Below, piece by piece: positions 1-11,689 of a stretch of 64,000 nt of DNA. This stretch comes from Oxytricha trifallax. Taxonomy: Eukaryota; Ciliophora; Spirotrichea; Sporadotrichida; Oxytrichidae. The notes beneath the pieces were generated by a model that did no database searches, was not told the origin of the DNA, and saw nothing but the letters and a program-made list of their open reading frames with translations. Every line of letters starts with the position of its first letter. The first letter of the stretch is position 1. Location of the stretch: NCBI GenBank assembly GCA_000711775.1, contig ARYC01000647.1, forward strand, positions 62,001-126,000, written 5' to 3'. A program made the translations under genes and the position numbers.

Positions 1-2
1 TT

Positions 3-678
3 TGGCGATGCCATAGAAGCATATTAACTTCTGAACATGAAGAGGACTAACTAAATCCCAACACTTATCACATAATCACTTACACTACCAAAACTATCAT
101 GGGAGATTTCTGTTCAGATGATCTTAGACAAATTGCAAGGCATGCATGCAAGTTGATCTTAATCATTCTTTACACAGTTTTTAACATTATTAACAAGCTC
201 TTTTTATTAATTGCTATCATTTCAAAGTCATTTACTAGAATTAACTCTATTTCTGCTCGAGCCAGTTATCAAGAGAAAGCTGGTATTATAGCTGAGACTA
301 CCTATATAATTCCTGATAATGTTAGGAAAGAATTTTCAAAGGAAAACAAGCATTTAATTATAGCTAGTATCGCCACTGCTGAATTAAAAATGAACGGTGA
401 CGTAATTAAACAATTATAATGTTTATATTATTTATGTGTATAACTACTTCAAATTTATGAGTATTTTTAGAATGAATACTAGCTAGAGCTAATGATCACC
501 AAAGTAAATAACAACACTAACACATTTGAGACCACTTTTTAAGTAGAAATAACAAGTACTTAAGATTAATACAAATCAGAGCTCCGAAGAACCATCAACC
601 TTGTTAAAGAGGAAAACACCAAAGGTGCAAGCTTTGTTAGAAGAACTTAAGCAAAGAATGGCTCTCTAAGAAACTTGA
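3..678 (+). CDS. Small putative membrane protein gene, frame change near 500
   Basis: An ATG at 99 opens a frame of about 107 codons up to 419, and reading TAA/TAG as glutamine keeps it open much further. Residues about 18-41 form a strongly hydrophobic stretch (many L, I, F, V), so a membrane segment or hairpin is likely; the following part is hydrophilic and K/E-rich. From about 540 a different frame looks more protein-like (TLLKRKTPKVQALLEELKQR is part of it) and ends with TGA at 676-678. I infer one gene with a frame change, or two coding segments joined elsewhere in development. I do not recognise the family. The frame-3 reading is open from base 3, so a start upstream of 99 or of the window is possible. 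Confidence 0.5.
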
Positions 679-893
679 ATACTACTACATTAATGAGAAA
701 TCTAACTGTCTTGCTTTAACAATTTCCTAATTAGTAATCAAAGCTTCACAGGTCAATACTTTCAATATAAATTCACCAAGGATAATAAACACTTGCACAT
801 TCATATTGCTATAACAAAGATATTAATTATATAAATCATTAAAGTGTGTTATTACAAGTTTCAAATCTTTTGAGTAAAGTTAATTAATAATAA

Positions 894-1000
894 TCAAAAT
901 TGTAATAGTTACAATTAAAAATATACAACTTTAAAAAGCATTTCGCCATCTTCATTCTCTTCATCATTGTCATCATCAATGAATATATTGATTCACTCTT
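894..1000 (-). pseudogene. Acidic C-terminal coding fragment
   Basis: On the minus strand this stretch encodes a run rich in D and E (IDDDNDEENEDGEMLFKVV) and ends in TGA at 894-896. The frame is closed by a TGA just upstream, so only the tail is visible. A similar minus-strand acidic tail occurs at about 11690-11860, which suggests related genes or segments. The product is unknown and the call rests on composition only. Confidence 0.3.
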
Positions 1001-1035
1001 CCCACTCTCTTTATGTGACTTTCGTTGATTTCTTG

Positions 1036-1552
1036 TCTATTGAGATCTCGAGTCTTATTATATAAGATAACTAAATAAACTATATAATGTTTTCTTCTTA
1101 TTACTAACATTATAAATGAGTTAACACTCATTTTTCTGCCTCTATACATTTAAGATTGATATCAATTAACTATAAGTTGATATTCGTTTATTTTTTGAAA
1201 AAAATCGTAGTTATTATTTATATAATGGACTTTTATTTCACTAATCCTGCCACTCCAGTAATTGTTCCTAACTCAGAATCACTTAAGCATAGAAAGATAT
1301 TGAGATTCATAATGTATTGCTAGATATTTGTGACAATCACAGGGACGATCCTATTTGTAGCAATCTAAGGCACTTTCTAACTATTTAGTGTGTGCATAAT
1401 AAAAATGCACAATAATTGAGCAAGTATGCATTTCTGCTGTTTAATATTCTTCAAGTTTTCTTGTGGAATTTATCTGATCTTGATGTTCTCATACTTAAGC
1501 TAGATTAATATGTATTGCTCTAACAGGCCACTGTACCATGGTTACATATATG
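1036..1552. other. AT-rich stretch without a convincing gene
   Basis: No frame on either strand gives a protein-like reading longer than chance under the TGA-only stop rule. It lies between the acidic fragment and the left arm of the first foldback and is probably IES-like sequence. Confidence 0.4.
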
Positions 1553-1901
1553 ATATTAAGCGAATTCATTCAAAATGGGGAAAATTGAATTTTAAAATTT
1601 AAACAGCCATGATTTATAATAACTCTGAGATATATTTAAAGCTTAGTGATTTAGAACTTAATCTGATCAATCTTAACTGCCTCTGATTTAAAAGCTCCAT
1701 CGCAGTTTGCAAAATCCTCTCTGAAATTTCCATCTTTGATATCTAAGTTGATCCCATAGTATTCTCTGCTTAGCCAATCGGTTTAAGCTTCCATCGACTT
1801 CCACAAACTTCCATCATCCTTATAAGGTTCCAAAATAGTATGACCATCTTTTGCAATTCCAACTATCTACTTCTTCCATACTCTCCACACTTTTTTCGGA
1901 A

Positions 1902-2060
1902 AAATGTGAGACTTTGTGAGACTTTTTCTCACAATGTGAGACTTTGTGAGACTTTGAGAGACAATGTGAGACTTTGTGAGACTATCTCCCACAATGTGAG
2001 ACTAATTGTGACTTTGTGCGACATTTTAGAACAGATGTGAGACCGCTTTTGGCAAAGTGT
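1902..2060 (+). repeat. Minisatellite with unit around AATGTGAGACTTTGTGAGACT
   Basis: The words TGTGAGACTTT and TGTGAGACT recur at least eight times in about 150 bases, with interspersed CTCACAAT and CTCCCACAAT. It translates into repeated NVRLCET units, but this is a by-product of the repeat. The mirror copy lies at about 2925-3085 in the other arm. Confidence 0.8.
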
Positions 2061-2924
2061 GACTTTAAAAGGAGCAATTGAGAATTTATCATTTTTTTGT
2101 TTTTCATCAGGCTCTCTGTGACTTTAATATCCCTTATTTGTCTCAATTCTAGATATGTTTGTCATGCTTAATCTCTTGATTGCTATTATTTCAGAACAAA
2201 TTACAGTGGTTTAGGGATTTTTAAGTTGATGCTATTTGGATTGAAAACATGAACACTGTCGAAATTACTAAGTATGATTCTCGAGATATCTTCAGGATAT
2301 CTTCATTGGCCAAAACTTAAAAATTTCAAAATTGGGTTAGAGTAGCAGCAAGAGGAATAGTAACAACAATAGCAGTAGTAATAGCAATAGCAGCAATAAA
2401 ATCATCATAAACCCCAGTGTGCTTGAAATTCTAGTGAATTTCAACAATTTTTTTATTTTACATTCTTGCTTAATTTCATCAACATCCTCATCTTTATCTT
2501 CATGATTTACTCTTCAAATTTAGCAATCAAATTTATGGTTTTTCGAAGAAAAACATTAGCACACTGGGGTTTATGATGATTTTATTGCTGCTATTGCTAT
2601 TACTACTGCTATTGTTGTTACTATTCCTCTTGCTGCTACTCTAACCCAATTTTGAAATTTTTATGTTTTGGCCAAGTGAAGATATCCTGAAGATATCTCG
2701 AGAATCATACTTAGTAATTTCGACAGTGTTCATGTTTTCAATCCAAATAGCATCAACTTAAAAATCCCTAAACCACTGTAATTTGTTCTGAAATAATAGC
2801 AATCAAGAGATTAAGCATGACAAACATATCTAGAATTGAGACAAATAAGGGATATTAAAGTCACAGAGAGCCTGATGAAAAACAAAAAAATGATAAATTC
2901 TCAATTGCTCCTTTTAAAGTCACA

Positions 2925-3085
2925 CTTTGCCAAAAGCGGTCTCACATCTGTTCTAAAATGTCGCACAAAGTCACAATTAGTCTCACATTGTGGGAGATAG
3001 TCTCACAAAGTCTCACATTGTCTCTCAAAGTCTCACAAAGTCTCACATTGTGAGAAAAAGTCTCACAAAGTCTCACATTTTTCCG
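2925..3085 (-). repeat. Mirror copy of the TGTGAGACT minisatellite
   Basis: This is the reverse complement of the tract at 1902-2060, contained in the right arm of the foldback element. The two copies appear almost identical, so the arms have been homogenised or were duplicated recently. Confidence 0.8.
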
Positions 3086-3800
3086 AAAAAAGTGTGGAGA
3101 GTATGGAAGAAGTAGATAGTTGGAATTGCAAAAGATGGTCATACTATTTTGGAACCTTATAAGGATGATGGAAGTTTGTGGAAGGCATGTGAAGTCGATG
3201 GAAGCTTAAACCGATTGGATATGCAGAGAATATTATGGGATCAACTTAGATCAAAGATGGAAATTTCAGAGAGAATTTTGCAAACTGCGATGGAGCTTTT
3301 AAATCAGAGGCAGTTAAGATTGATCAGATTAAGTTCTAAATCACTAAGCTTTAAATATATCTCAGAGTTATTATAAATCATGGCTGTTTAAATTTTAAAA
3401 TTCAATTTTCCCCATTTTGAATGAATTCGCTTAATATTAGCAATGATTAGCCTTTTTCAAGCCTACAAATACCTTAAATCCCAATAAAAATGAATAGAGA
3501 AAAAAACTACAATTTTATTCATGTTATTAAGTTTGAGATTTACAAATTATATCTTTTAAACATGAAAAATATAAGGATATTTAGATAATTTAAAAAAAAT
3601 TATTAAAAAAAATTAAAAATTAAAATGAAAATTTAAATTTAATAACTCATATTGGGGCTACAGTACCCCAGGAGGTTTATAAGTGTCAGTTGCTCTATCG
3701 TTTACGTATAAAAGTCGTGTTGGACTCGCCAAGTTCCTTGAGCTTTTCACTAGCGTATTTTTGGCTTAAGCCTGTCAGACTTTCACTCGTTGTTTGACTC

Positions 3801-5180
3801 TCATTCAGCTTCATCATTTGACTGTAAGTTTAGGACTAGTTACGAGGAGGTTTCTTCGGTTCTAAAGATATAGTAACAATCTTTGATACTAGGTAGCCAT
3901 TTCAGCAGATCCTTCTTGATTTGTCTTATTTCTTTCTTTTGTTTGGATGATTGCTGAATGTTAAGAAATATTTTGTAGAGGTTATCGATCTTGTGATAGA
4001 TCTGTACTGTGTCCTCTTGTAGGTGAGTGATAATAACTCGAGTAAGCACTTATATTGATTGTTTTAAGAGGAGACGTGTAGGCGTTGAATTTGCTATGGT
4101 GTTTCCTTAATTCAAATTTTTTAATAACTAAATCAATTATTCTTAGTGCTTAAGGTCTTGCTTCAATTTTTAGAGCGCCTCTAATTTTTATAGGCAGTTT
4201 CTTTTCTTGAATGTTTTAGTTTTGCATTCATTAGATCTGCTAGAATACTACTTTAGTAGCAGTTTTTTAATAGATACTACTTTTTCCAATTAGTGTTTTT
4301 ATATTTGCCAGCATTTCTTGTTCAAGTTGTTGAATGGCTGAGATGCGGACGTAATACTCCTGTATCTTTTGTTGTAGAGCCTGGTCATTCGGAGCAGTTT
4401 AAACTTATTGTATTGTGGCTAACGAAGTAGCTTTACCAACTTGAATGTTAGAGGCGTTGATTGGGTTGTGTTCTCTAAACATTGAAAATATTTCGTCAAT
4501 TAATCTGTTTTTAGAGGAATCCTCCGATACTTAAGATTAAACTTAAGAGTGATCTGTCATTGTCACGTCAGTTTAACGAGGTATGATATTTGTTTGGGTT
4601 GGAACAATTTATTGAGTTTAATTAATAAATTAAAATTATTAATTGTTCTTAATCGAATTTAATTACCGATCTGAGATTGAGGTATTAATCGGAATTTCTT
4701 CGAATTTTTAATATGTGAAGTCATTACCAATTTATTCTTTCTTGTTGCATGAATTATGACTATTTTCATATTTAATACTTGGAAAGTATGAGAAAGACGT
4801 ATCTTTATAGCTGTTGGCAGAAGAGGCTATTTTCTTAGTTTTCTTAGAAATCTCAAGTAGTAACTGAAGCAACAGTTTGTTAAGTTTAAGCCCCCTATCG
4901 TGAAAAGAGATACTATTCGATGTTCCTAGTTGCGACTGAAAGTTAGTAGTAGTTGTGGGTTAGTATGACCTTATGGAAGGTGTGATAGCTCATGAGTAAG
5001 TACTACGTTTTCATTAACCAACTCTTTTCTAATGTAGTGAGTTGAGCCGGTAAACCTACGTTTCTTAGTTTTCAGTCGGTGTGTTGTGCAACCTTGAAGC
5101 TAGGAAGTTTTCTCAGTTGTTGTGAGAATTGCTGAGCTAAAGGAAATGTTAACTTGATGATATCTGAGAAGGATTCCATA
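3801..5180 (-). pseudogene. Q/N/S-rich protein gene with two frame changes
   Basis: A GC-richer island (about 3655-5215) has sharp AT-rich edges on both sides. On the minus strand an ATG at 5180 begins MESFSDIIKLTFPLAQQFSQ. After a break near 5060 a long frame runs from about 4960 to a TGA at 4228-4230 and includes KLNKLLLQLLLEISKKTKK and later ALQQKIQEYYVRISAIQQLE. A third frame finishes with TGA at 3801-3803. The central part is rich in Q, N and S with short coiled-coil-like stretches. I do not recognise a family. The two frame changes may be decay, very short IESs or introns; the island could be a complete small-chromosome coding region in MDS form. Confidence 0.55.
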
Positions 5181-5532
5181 CTTGTAGCTTGTTACGTTCC
5201 TTGCAGAGTTTATTTTTATATTTTTTATTGTTAGAAATATAGATAATGAATTATATTGTAATATGATGATATTACTAAACTACTTTTCAGCTGATAATAT
5301 CAAATTTATCAATTAATAAAGTAAAAAAAATCAACATTTTCCCAAGATTATTTATATTTTGAGATTTAAATTTAATATGACTTATAAGTTAAGTTATATA
5401 TTAATGAAATCTACCAATACATTTGTGTTAATTAATTTTATGTCATAATAAATTTTGTATTTAATATTTTTAAGCATTTATATTTAGAATATTAAGAAAT
5501 TGACAATAAAATTTTGTGAGTATAGTAGATTA

Positions 5533-5720
5533 ATGATTCAGTACGATGATGAATATTAGGAACCTAAACACACTCTAGTATCAGGATCAAATGCTTATTC
5601 AAGGAATAAACATCAAAATGAACTTGCTTATAGAAATCAAGGTAATTATAGAGCATTTTAGGAACAGGTGTCAGACTTAGAGGTTGAGGCTGTCGTCAAT
5701 TCACTCAATTAATCATAATA
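5533..5720 (+). CDS. N-terminal coding segment of unknown gene
   Basis: An ATG at 5533 starts a hydrophilic frame (MIQYDDEYQEPKHTLVSGSN) that stays convincing for about 60 codons, to around 5715, and then becomes AT-rich. The frame does not meet TGA until about 5900. The abrupt composition change suggests a coding segment that ends at an IES or intron near 5720. The function is unknown. Confidence 0.45.
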
Positions 5721-6011
5721 TTAAAAAATTGTTCAATAATATGTGCAACTACAATTACTCAATTTATTCTAGTTTATAATGATTTATATACATTGTGAAT
5801 ATCCTAGAATATGGTTTAAAATTATCTTATAAAATGAATAATTAGGGAAGAGGATATTTTGTAATGAAACAGTACACATAAGAAGGAATGGATAAGATAG
5901 AATGATGTGATAGCATAATATATAGAGACGAATTTATAAATGCATATGTATTTAACTTCATCTAGTTACTCACTGTTTAAATAAAAGTGGGTATTATAAA
6001 TCTAATAATAC

Positions 6012-6130
6012 CTCATAGACCCATGAATTTTAGTATGAGATTTCCATTTGACGAAGTTGTCATGACCGAACCCGATATTGATTTCTTTGTTTGTGCTGCC
6101 GACTGAGTATGATCCGTGGATGACATTAAG
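6012..6130 (-). CDS. Possible short coding segment
   Basis: The minus strand reads MSSTDHTQSAAQTKKSISGS followed by about 20 more residues before TGA, in an otherwise AT-rich stretch. The plus strand also has an open 28-codon frame over the same bases, so the coding strand is uncertain. Listed only because the composition stands out. Confidence 0.25.
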
Positions 6131-6369
6131 TACCAAAATCAATGAGATAGATATATAAAGCTATATATACTTATATATTAAAAAATTACTAATAAGGGAT
6201 ATTATAAGGGTTATTGATGATGATGATGAATAACTTAAGGTAAGGTGAATAGGAAAACTAGAATTAAAGATCTATAGTATTAAATACATAATTATTATTG
6301 TTATTGCTTATTGAGCGTATATATATTAGTTAGTTAGTTATAATTAGAACTTAAGGTGTGAAAAAATCT

Positions 6370-6690
6370 TTCCAATTGACAGCCAATACATTTTCATTTT
6401 GATGCCCAATATTTCTTCAGTAGGGGGAGCGACTTTGGCCTTTTGGACCTATGTGCCTCTCATAGAGTGTTCCCGGGAGTCTTGTCCCTTGTCGTCTCGT
6501 CCCATGTCCCGACTTGCCTCTTCGGACCCCGACTCTGCCTGGGCGCGGCCTTTATCAGGGTGGTCATGTCCCTTGCCTGGACCGGTCAGTGTACCAACCA
6601 CCTCATTCTGATCTTTTTTTTTTAGAGATGTTTTTTAGTTTTTTTTTTTCACCTCTAAGTCGTCAGATGTGAGCTTTTTTTGAGATCAGG
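6370..6690 (-). CDS. GC-rich coding island, hydrophilic protein fragment
   Basis: About 240 bases here are far more GC-rich than anything near them. The minus strand encodes a charged, G/D/E/R/S-rich sequence, for example GPGKGHDHPDKGRAQAESGS and later KVAPPTEEILGIKMKMYWLS, with a single TAG read as glutamine and no TGA. Plus-strand frames are also open but have a less natural composition. A run of ten A residues lies upstream in the frame. The family is unknown. The base composition suggests a foreign origin or a gene under different constraints; compare the island at 37520-38150. Confidence 0.45.
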
Positions 6691-7039
6691 TAGACATCTT
6701 TAGCAATTAACAATAAAAATAATAATTATTATAAGGGTTATTTTATTATTATAATATCCCTATCTTATTAATTAAAAAGTGATATTGATCAATGATTGAC
6801 TTAAATTATAACAAATATTTGAAAATAAAATTTTTAAAACCTAATCTTGATTAGTACAATGCTTTACAGAATATATATAATGAATTTCTCTGCTCGATAA
6901 ATATCGTATTATGATTATTTAAATTAAAATTTAATAACATATTGCTCTATCAATATTCAAAATCATGATGCATGCTTCGTCTGTATTATTTATTTACCAT
7001 TTAGATTTGGGCAAAAGACCTTAAATAATAAAATACCAT

Positions 7040-7412
7040 ATAGAATTTCAGTTTCAAATTCCTGTCAGCATCAATGATGAAATCGCCTCTGACGGTGCCT
7101 AGCACTGAATCGCCTAGTTTGGTAGTAAAGAGCATCTTTCTGCTGGTCTTGACAACGTTGTTTTCTTCCTATTCCATGGCGACGATTTAGCTTGAAGCGT
7201 TGTGGTCAACGAGTCTACTGTAGAATGTCTTTGTGCTGAGGTAGGAGAAGTGTTGCTAGAACTTGCTCTGCCTGGTTGTTCCATCTTAAGGTTAACGAGC
7301 ATGAAGCCTTTCTCTCGAATCTACTGATTATTTCACCAAAGAATCTTCCTTGAACAATGAATGGCTTGGCTGTGATGAAGGTTTTCACTCTTGAGGTTTG
7401 TTCGCTGACCAT
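7040..7412 (-). pseudogene. Fragmented gene, three frames used in succession
   Basis: ATG at 7412 starts MVSEQTSRVKTFITAKPFIV and the reading stays good to about 7305. A second frame then carries MLVNLKMEQPGRASSSNTS onward, and near 7150 a third frame gives KMLFTTKLGDSVLGTVRGDF. Two frame changes in about 350 bases indicate decay or tiny interruptions. It lies just downstream (in its own sense) of a TAA repeat. The family is not recognised. Confidence 0.45.
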
Positions 7413-7426
7413 TTTATAATTAATCT

Positions 7427-7427
<1 letters not shown>

Positions 7428-7513
<86 letters not shown>
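7428..7513 (+). repeat. TAA trinucleotide microsatellite
   Basis: About 28 uninterrupted TAA units directly precede the ATG of the minus-strand island at 7040-7412. Under this genetic code the tract would be poly-glutamine or poly-asparagine/isoleucine if translated, but no gene runs through it convincingly. Confidence 0.95.
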
Positions 7514-7514
<1 letters not shown>

Positions 7515-7719
7515 TAAATATTGTTGTTTAAATGTTAATAATTGCTAGATAAATTAATCCAGGAGATAAATTGATTCTTTTAAATTCATAAGTTTGTTGA
7601 ATTAATAAAAATAAATATATAATTTATAGAGAAATAATATGATAGCTTATTATTCCAATAAATTATTAATAAGAATTATATAATAATAATTTTAATAGAT
7701 AGAAATCATACAAAATATA

Positions 7720-9660
7720 ATATGGCTAGACTAAAGGATAAGGAAACTTGAGAAACATCAATATTATCAGCCAATAAAGAAAAAGTTTAGAGTAACATAA
7801 GTTAAGTAAAAAGATCATGAATTAAATTAATTGAATTTTATCACAATTCAATTGAATTGAACATCTAAAATAAGAATAAAATAAGAAGTTTGAAATGAGA
7901 TGAAATCAGAGAATTATAATTAATTTATAAAATAAAAGGCAATTGCAATTTAAGAAGAATGAATCCATATAACTAATCAGAATCAAGCAAAAGAAAGAAT
8001 GAAGAAGATGTCAAGAAACAAGGGAATAGAAAACCAGAAAGATGGGAATATCACAATAAAAAGATAGAAATCTGGGAGAGGGTATAAGAGGTTAGATTTA
8101 ACCACAGAGATTTAAGTAAAGATCAGGAGGCATTAGGATATAGAAAGATAAACCTTAGTAGAACACCACTCAACTAACAAATAGGATTTAAAAGCAGACT
8201 GAAGATTAAAAAATTGAACCCAAGCAAGAAGATGAATGATACAAAGAGTCAAAAAGATCGATTCGAAACATGAAGGCGCACAGATTACTTTCAGGGAGAC
8301 CAGATGGTTTCGAGAACTTAATCCACTTAACTGAAGTGAAATTTCAGGGTTTCGACAAGATCATCTACGCTAAAATAGGATTAAACCACTCGGTAACAAT
8401 GGTCACAACAGTATGATGCCCAAGCACTAAAAGATTGAAAAGGCACTAGTAAGTCTATTTTATGACAGACAGAGATATCACAGAGGTGGTGTGAGAGAGG
8501 AAGACCTATGGTCAGAAAAGCAACTCAAGCATGAAAGGGATATCAATCAGGAATGGAAACACTTTGGCTTAATAATAGGAAACTACATCACGGAAGAAAC
8601 CATGGAAGCAATCTCAAGACTGATTGAGGAAGTTAATTCAATCAGAATAACCAAGACTTTATAATATTGCCACCAGTAGTCGTGAATGACAACGGAGTAC
8701 AGAGTTTGGAAAGAATAATTGGCATCACTAACTCGAAAATAGAGAATGGAAGGTTCTGGAGAGCCCTAGAAGATATCCAAGGAATCATCCTACCAGTGAG
8801 CTGCTAGAGTAACTTTAAGAATTTCAGGAACTGGGTAGCTCTAAAGATAGAAAAATACTCTAAAATGCTTGAGATCTACGACTCTAGAAGATCAATTGGT
8901 AGCTTGGCAGTGCTCTATAAATCCACGAGACAACTCAACGAACTATTAGAATGCTTAGTGGGGAGCAAGTTTCAGATAAAGAGGATCGTAATCAAGATGG
9001 AGACTCACTAAATCACAAATCTAGAGTACTGCGGAGTTATGACCATGCTATCAATCAAACACTTAGCAATGAACTTGCAGGAGTACCGGTATCGAGATAT
9101 TCGCTAACGATTGGGTGAACATGTAAAAAATATTATTTGATGTTCTTCTTAGAGCTTGGTTTTGGAAAAAGGAGATCGGTAGGTCAGGAATTGCTATCAA
9201 ATAAAATAAATTGGAAAGAGACATGGAGAGAAGAAACGATTTGATCTGGCAACAAACTAACGAAGACATGGGAGCAGAAATAGTGGGTTTCAACCCATAT
9301 ATAGACTAATGGAACAACTTGATAATGAGGGAAGATGTAAAAGCTCAGATTGAGCAAGAATTTCAAGAATTTTTAGGGAGATTCAGCGAATTGGTGGAAG
9401 TTTTTTCTAAAGTAGACTTACCTCTTAAATCGAATATCCTAGCACGATTTGTAGTAGAAAGGAGCATCTAAGGAGGACATTGAGCAAGATGTAAATGGAT
9501 TTTGTAAGGCAGATTAGGAGAAAATGCAGAATAATAAGAATAACAAGAAAGAGAATGAAGAGGAACATGAATAAATGAAAGAAAAACCAGAAGACCCAGG
9601 AGTGAGAGCGCGGGGAACCTTAATGAATATTGGGTCTAGTACTCAGAGACTCATTAGCAT
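7720..9660 (+). pseudogene. Ulp1/C48-like cysteine peptidase homologue, copy A (decayed)
   Basis: The copy reads through all frames in turn. Recognisable blocks in order are YYQPIKKKFRV near 7770, a basic RFNHRD block near 8100, a long segment around 8450-8660, LPPVVVNDNG near 8675, then the peptidase-like region: NWVALKIEKYSKMLEIYDSR at about 8830-8890 and YCGVMTMLSIKHLAMNLQEY at about 9030-9085, and a C-terminal coiled-coil-like tail to about 9660. Ulp1 peptidases have H-W, then D in a YDS-like context, then C in a DCG-like context. Here the D and the C are present but the residue before the tryptophan is N, not H. At least four frame changes show decay. Paralogues are at 54283-55146 and at 57197-58047 plus 62935-64000. 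Confidence 0.7.
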
Positions 9661-10440
9661 TTCAACACTTTCAGTAATTATTCTACGCATTTTACATTAT
9701 TATTTTAAATTACCTAAAGTTGTTTACTACAACTAATAAACAATTTAATTCTTTTTTTCGAATATAATTAAGCTTTTTACTTTTCTATTCTGAATTGTAC
9801 TTGTATATAAATTCAATAAATTTTAATATAATTTTATCGATAGTTCTGCTTTTAGGATTTTTATACAATCTCTTTACCTAAGTTATTGATAACCATAATA
9901 AAGATGCACATAAACTAGGCATTTATACTTATTAAATTATACATATTTAAGCTTGTAAAGAGATTTATAACTCCACATTATTTACTTTCTTTTTAAGAAA
10001 GTCAGAGCTAATTTAATATAACTCTAACATAAAATTAACTCATTCGTGAGAAAGAACTAATATATGATTTTGTATATTGAATTTTATGACACATTTTGGA
10101 ATATCTTTGAATTCATTTTATATCATTTAGCAATTAAATAATGTTTTATCAAATTATATTTAAAAATTTAAGACTCTAAATTCTTTAAAAACTTATTATT
10201 ATTATTTTAATTGTAATACAAGTATAGAATACATCTGTCTTCATTATAATTATAATTTTGTGATTAAATTAATCATTTATTTTTTGTTGCCATTTTAGCA
10301 AGTAGCATACTAGGGATTTCGATTGATAAGTGTGTTAAATCCAGTGACAAAACATCAATTAGCTTGATCATCTGATTAAAAGAGATCTTATTTTCTTCAT
10401 TTGCAACATAAATCAATAGATTTCACTTAAGTTAAGAATG
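9661..10440. other. AT-rich stretch, no gene seen
   Basis: Composition is uniformly AT-rich and no frame gives a protein-like reading. It separates the Ulp1-like copy A from the kinase segments and is probably IES-like. Confidence 0.4.
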
Positions 10441-10740
10441 GAATGAAACAAATTGGTAATTATTTAGATAATCTTGATATAAATATTAGTAAACTTACCC
10501 ATATCAAGTTCGAGAAGTGGTGGAGAAGTGAAACATTTGGAATGGTTTACAAGACAGTTGAAGCAAAAGAGAGTATTTCATGATAAAAAATGGATACTGA
10601 AGGATTTCGACCATTCCAATATATGCATAAATATGAAGCAGGTAATCTTTATTTAAGGAGACAAACTTGAAGAGGGAGGTTTTACTTAATATAGTAATCG
10701 AATTAGCCCAGAAAATGATCGCATAGTTCACAAACACTAC
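10441..10740 (+). pseudogene. Protein kinase N-lobe/catalytic-loop segment (GSK3-like locus, part 1)
   Basis: From the ATG at about 10441 the frame reads MKQIGNYLDNLDINISKL and then SETFGMVYKTVEAKES, which resembles the glycine-loop region of protein kinases (x-F-G-x-V-Y-K). A TGA follows, and a shifted frame gives HDKKWILKDFDHSNICINMK, which could be a degenerate catalytic loop. It is followed by AT-rich sequence and then by unmistakable kinase C-lobe pieces in the same orientation, so I treat these as parts of one locus. Confidence 0.5.
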
Positions 10741-11061
10741 TTATAGTATTTTTTTTACAAATATTATAATCGAAGATAAGCTAAGAAATGCCTTGACTTA
10801 TTATCAAACTCTATACTTTCTAGTTATTCAGTGCTTCGGGTTATTAACATAGTTAAGGTATATTATAGTACACAAAGATATTTAATCCTTGAATCTATTG
10901 GTGGATCCTTCTTCTCGTATTTTAAAGATATGCAATTTTGTCTCTGCTTGAAGGATTCTACCAAGAGTTAATAATTTATCTTATCTTATCATATCTTTTA
11001 TTTAATTTAAATTTTTATGTAAACTTATATCTGTAGCAGATATTATAAAACACCATAATTA

Positions 11062-11240
11062 ATACTTAGAAATACAAGCTATAGCGCTAAGGTAGACATT
11101 TAGTCGGCTGGCTGTGTAATTGCAGAATAAAGACTAAGAAATGTCTTGTTTAAAAGAGATAAAACTCATGCTCAATCAGTAGAAATTATTAAGAAGCCAG
11201 GAACGCTTACTGAGGAGTGGATCAAAGCAATATAACTATA
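11062..11240 (+). pseudogene. GSK3/shaggy-like kinase C-lobe segment (part 2)
   Basis: The frame reads YSAKVDIQSAGCVIAEQRLR and continues LFKRDKTHAQSVEIIKKPGT. CMGC kinases have Y-x-x-x-V-D-I-W-S-A-G-C-V-I-A-E-L at this point; GSK3 has V-D-I-W-S-A-G-C-V-x-A-E-L-L followed by L-F-x-G-D-x-x-x-x-Q-L-V-E-I-I-K-x-L-G-T-P. The invariant tryptophan is replaced by a TAG codon (glutamine), a single-base change from TGG, which points to decay or divergence. Confidence 0.7.
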
Positions 11241-11347
11241 TTTACATTTAAATTAATAAGCAATGAATACCAATTACAATGAGTATAAATTTTCAATGAT
11301 AAATGCATAGTATTTTCAACTAAATTTGCTTACTTTATATAGTTCAG

Positions 11348-11415
11348 GTGTTTAAAGATAAATGTGATGAGGAACTTATATCACTTTTAGAAAGAACATT
11401 AGTTTGTCATCTTCT
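11348..11415 (+). pseudogene. GSK3-like kinase segment (part 3)
   Basis: KDKCDEELISLLERTLVC corresponds to the helix where GSK3 has A-x-D-L-L-x-x-L-L-x-Y. An AT-rich run of about 70 bases follows before the last segment resumes, so an intron or a short IES separates them. Confidence 0.6.
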
Positions 11416-11483
11416 TAGGAGATATTAACATTAATTTAATAAAATATTGTATACTATGATTATCTATAGAGATAATCAAGAAT

Positions 11484-11620
11484 AAACGTATATGAAGCGT
11501 TTGCTGATAGCTATTTTGATGAACTGAGGAATCCTCATTTAAAATTAACTTATGAAAATTCAATTACAGATATTTTAAGTTTCACTTCAGAAGTAAGAAC
11601 TTTTTCAGGACAGTAATTGA
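11484..11620 (+). pseudogene. GSK3-like kinase C-terminal segment (part 4)
   Basis: VYEAFADSYFDELRNPHLKL matches the signature end of the GSK3/shaggy kinase domain, where A-H-x-F-F-D-E-L-R-D-P-N-x-x-L is found. Part 3 and part 4 are adjacent in the family, so the roughly 70 AT-rich bases between them interrupt the domain. The order of all four parts is unscrambled. Confidence 0.7.
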
Positions 11621-11689
11621 TCTTTATATTTATTAATGGTAAATATAAGTAAAATAATGATATAATTGTAAAAATTCGAATGCTTATTA

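Larger units (their letters stand above)
1553..3437. mobile_element. Foldback element with about 0.87 kb inverted arms
   Basis: Bases from about 1553 to 2418 recur as a nearly perfect reverse complement at about 2560-3437, with a spacer of about 140 bases. The outer ends read ATATTAAGCGAATTCATTC. I see no clear target duplication and no transposase. The arms contain a minisatellite, a CAGCAATAAA/ATAGCAGT-type degenerate triplet tract, and the motif pair ATATCTTCAGGATATCTTC and AGTGTGGAGAGT, both of which recur in the foldback at 42596-43269. Open frames in the two arms are mirror images of each other and are a consequence of the palindrome. It is most likely a non-autonomous foldback transposon, or a recent inverted duplication. 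Confidence 0.75.

Noticed and set aside
1840-3142. Two identical 66-codon open frames on opposite strands
   Set aside because: They are mirror images created by the palindrome and are made of the TGTGAGACT minisatellite, so they are not independent genes.
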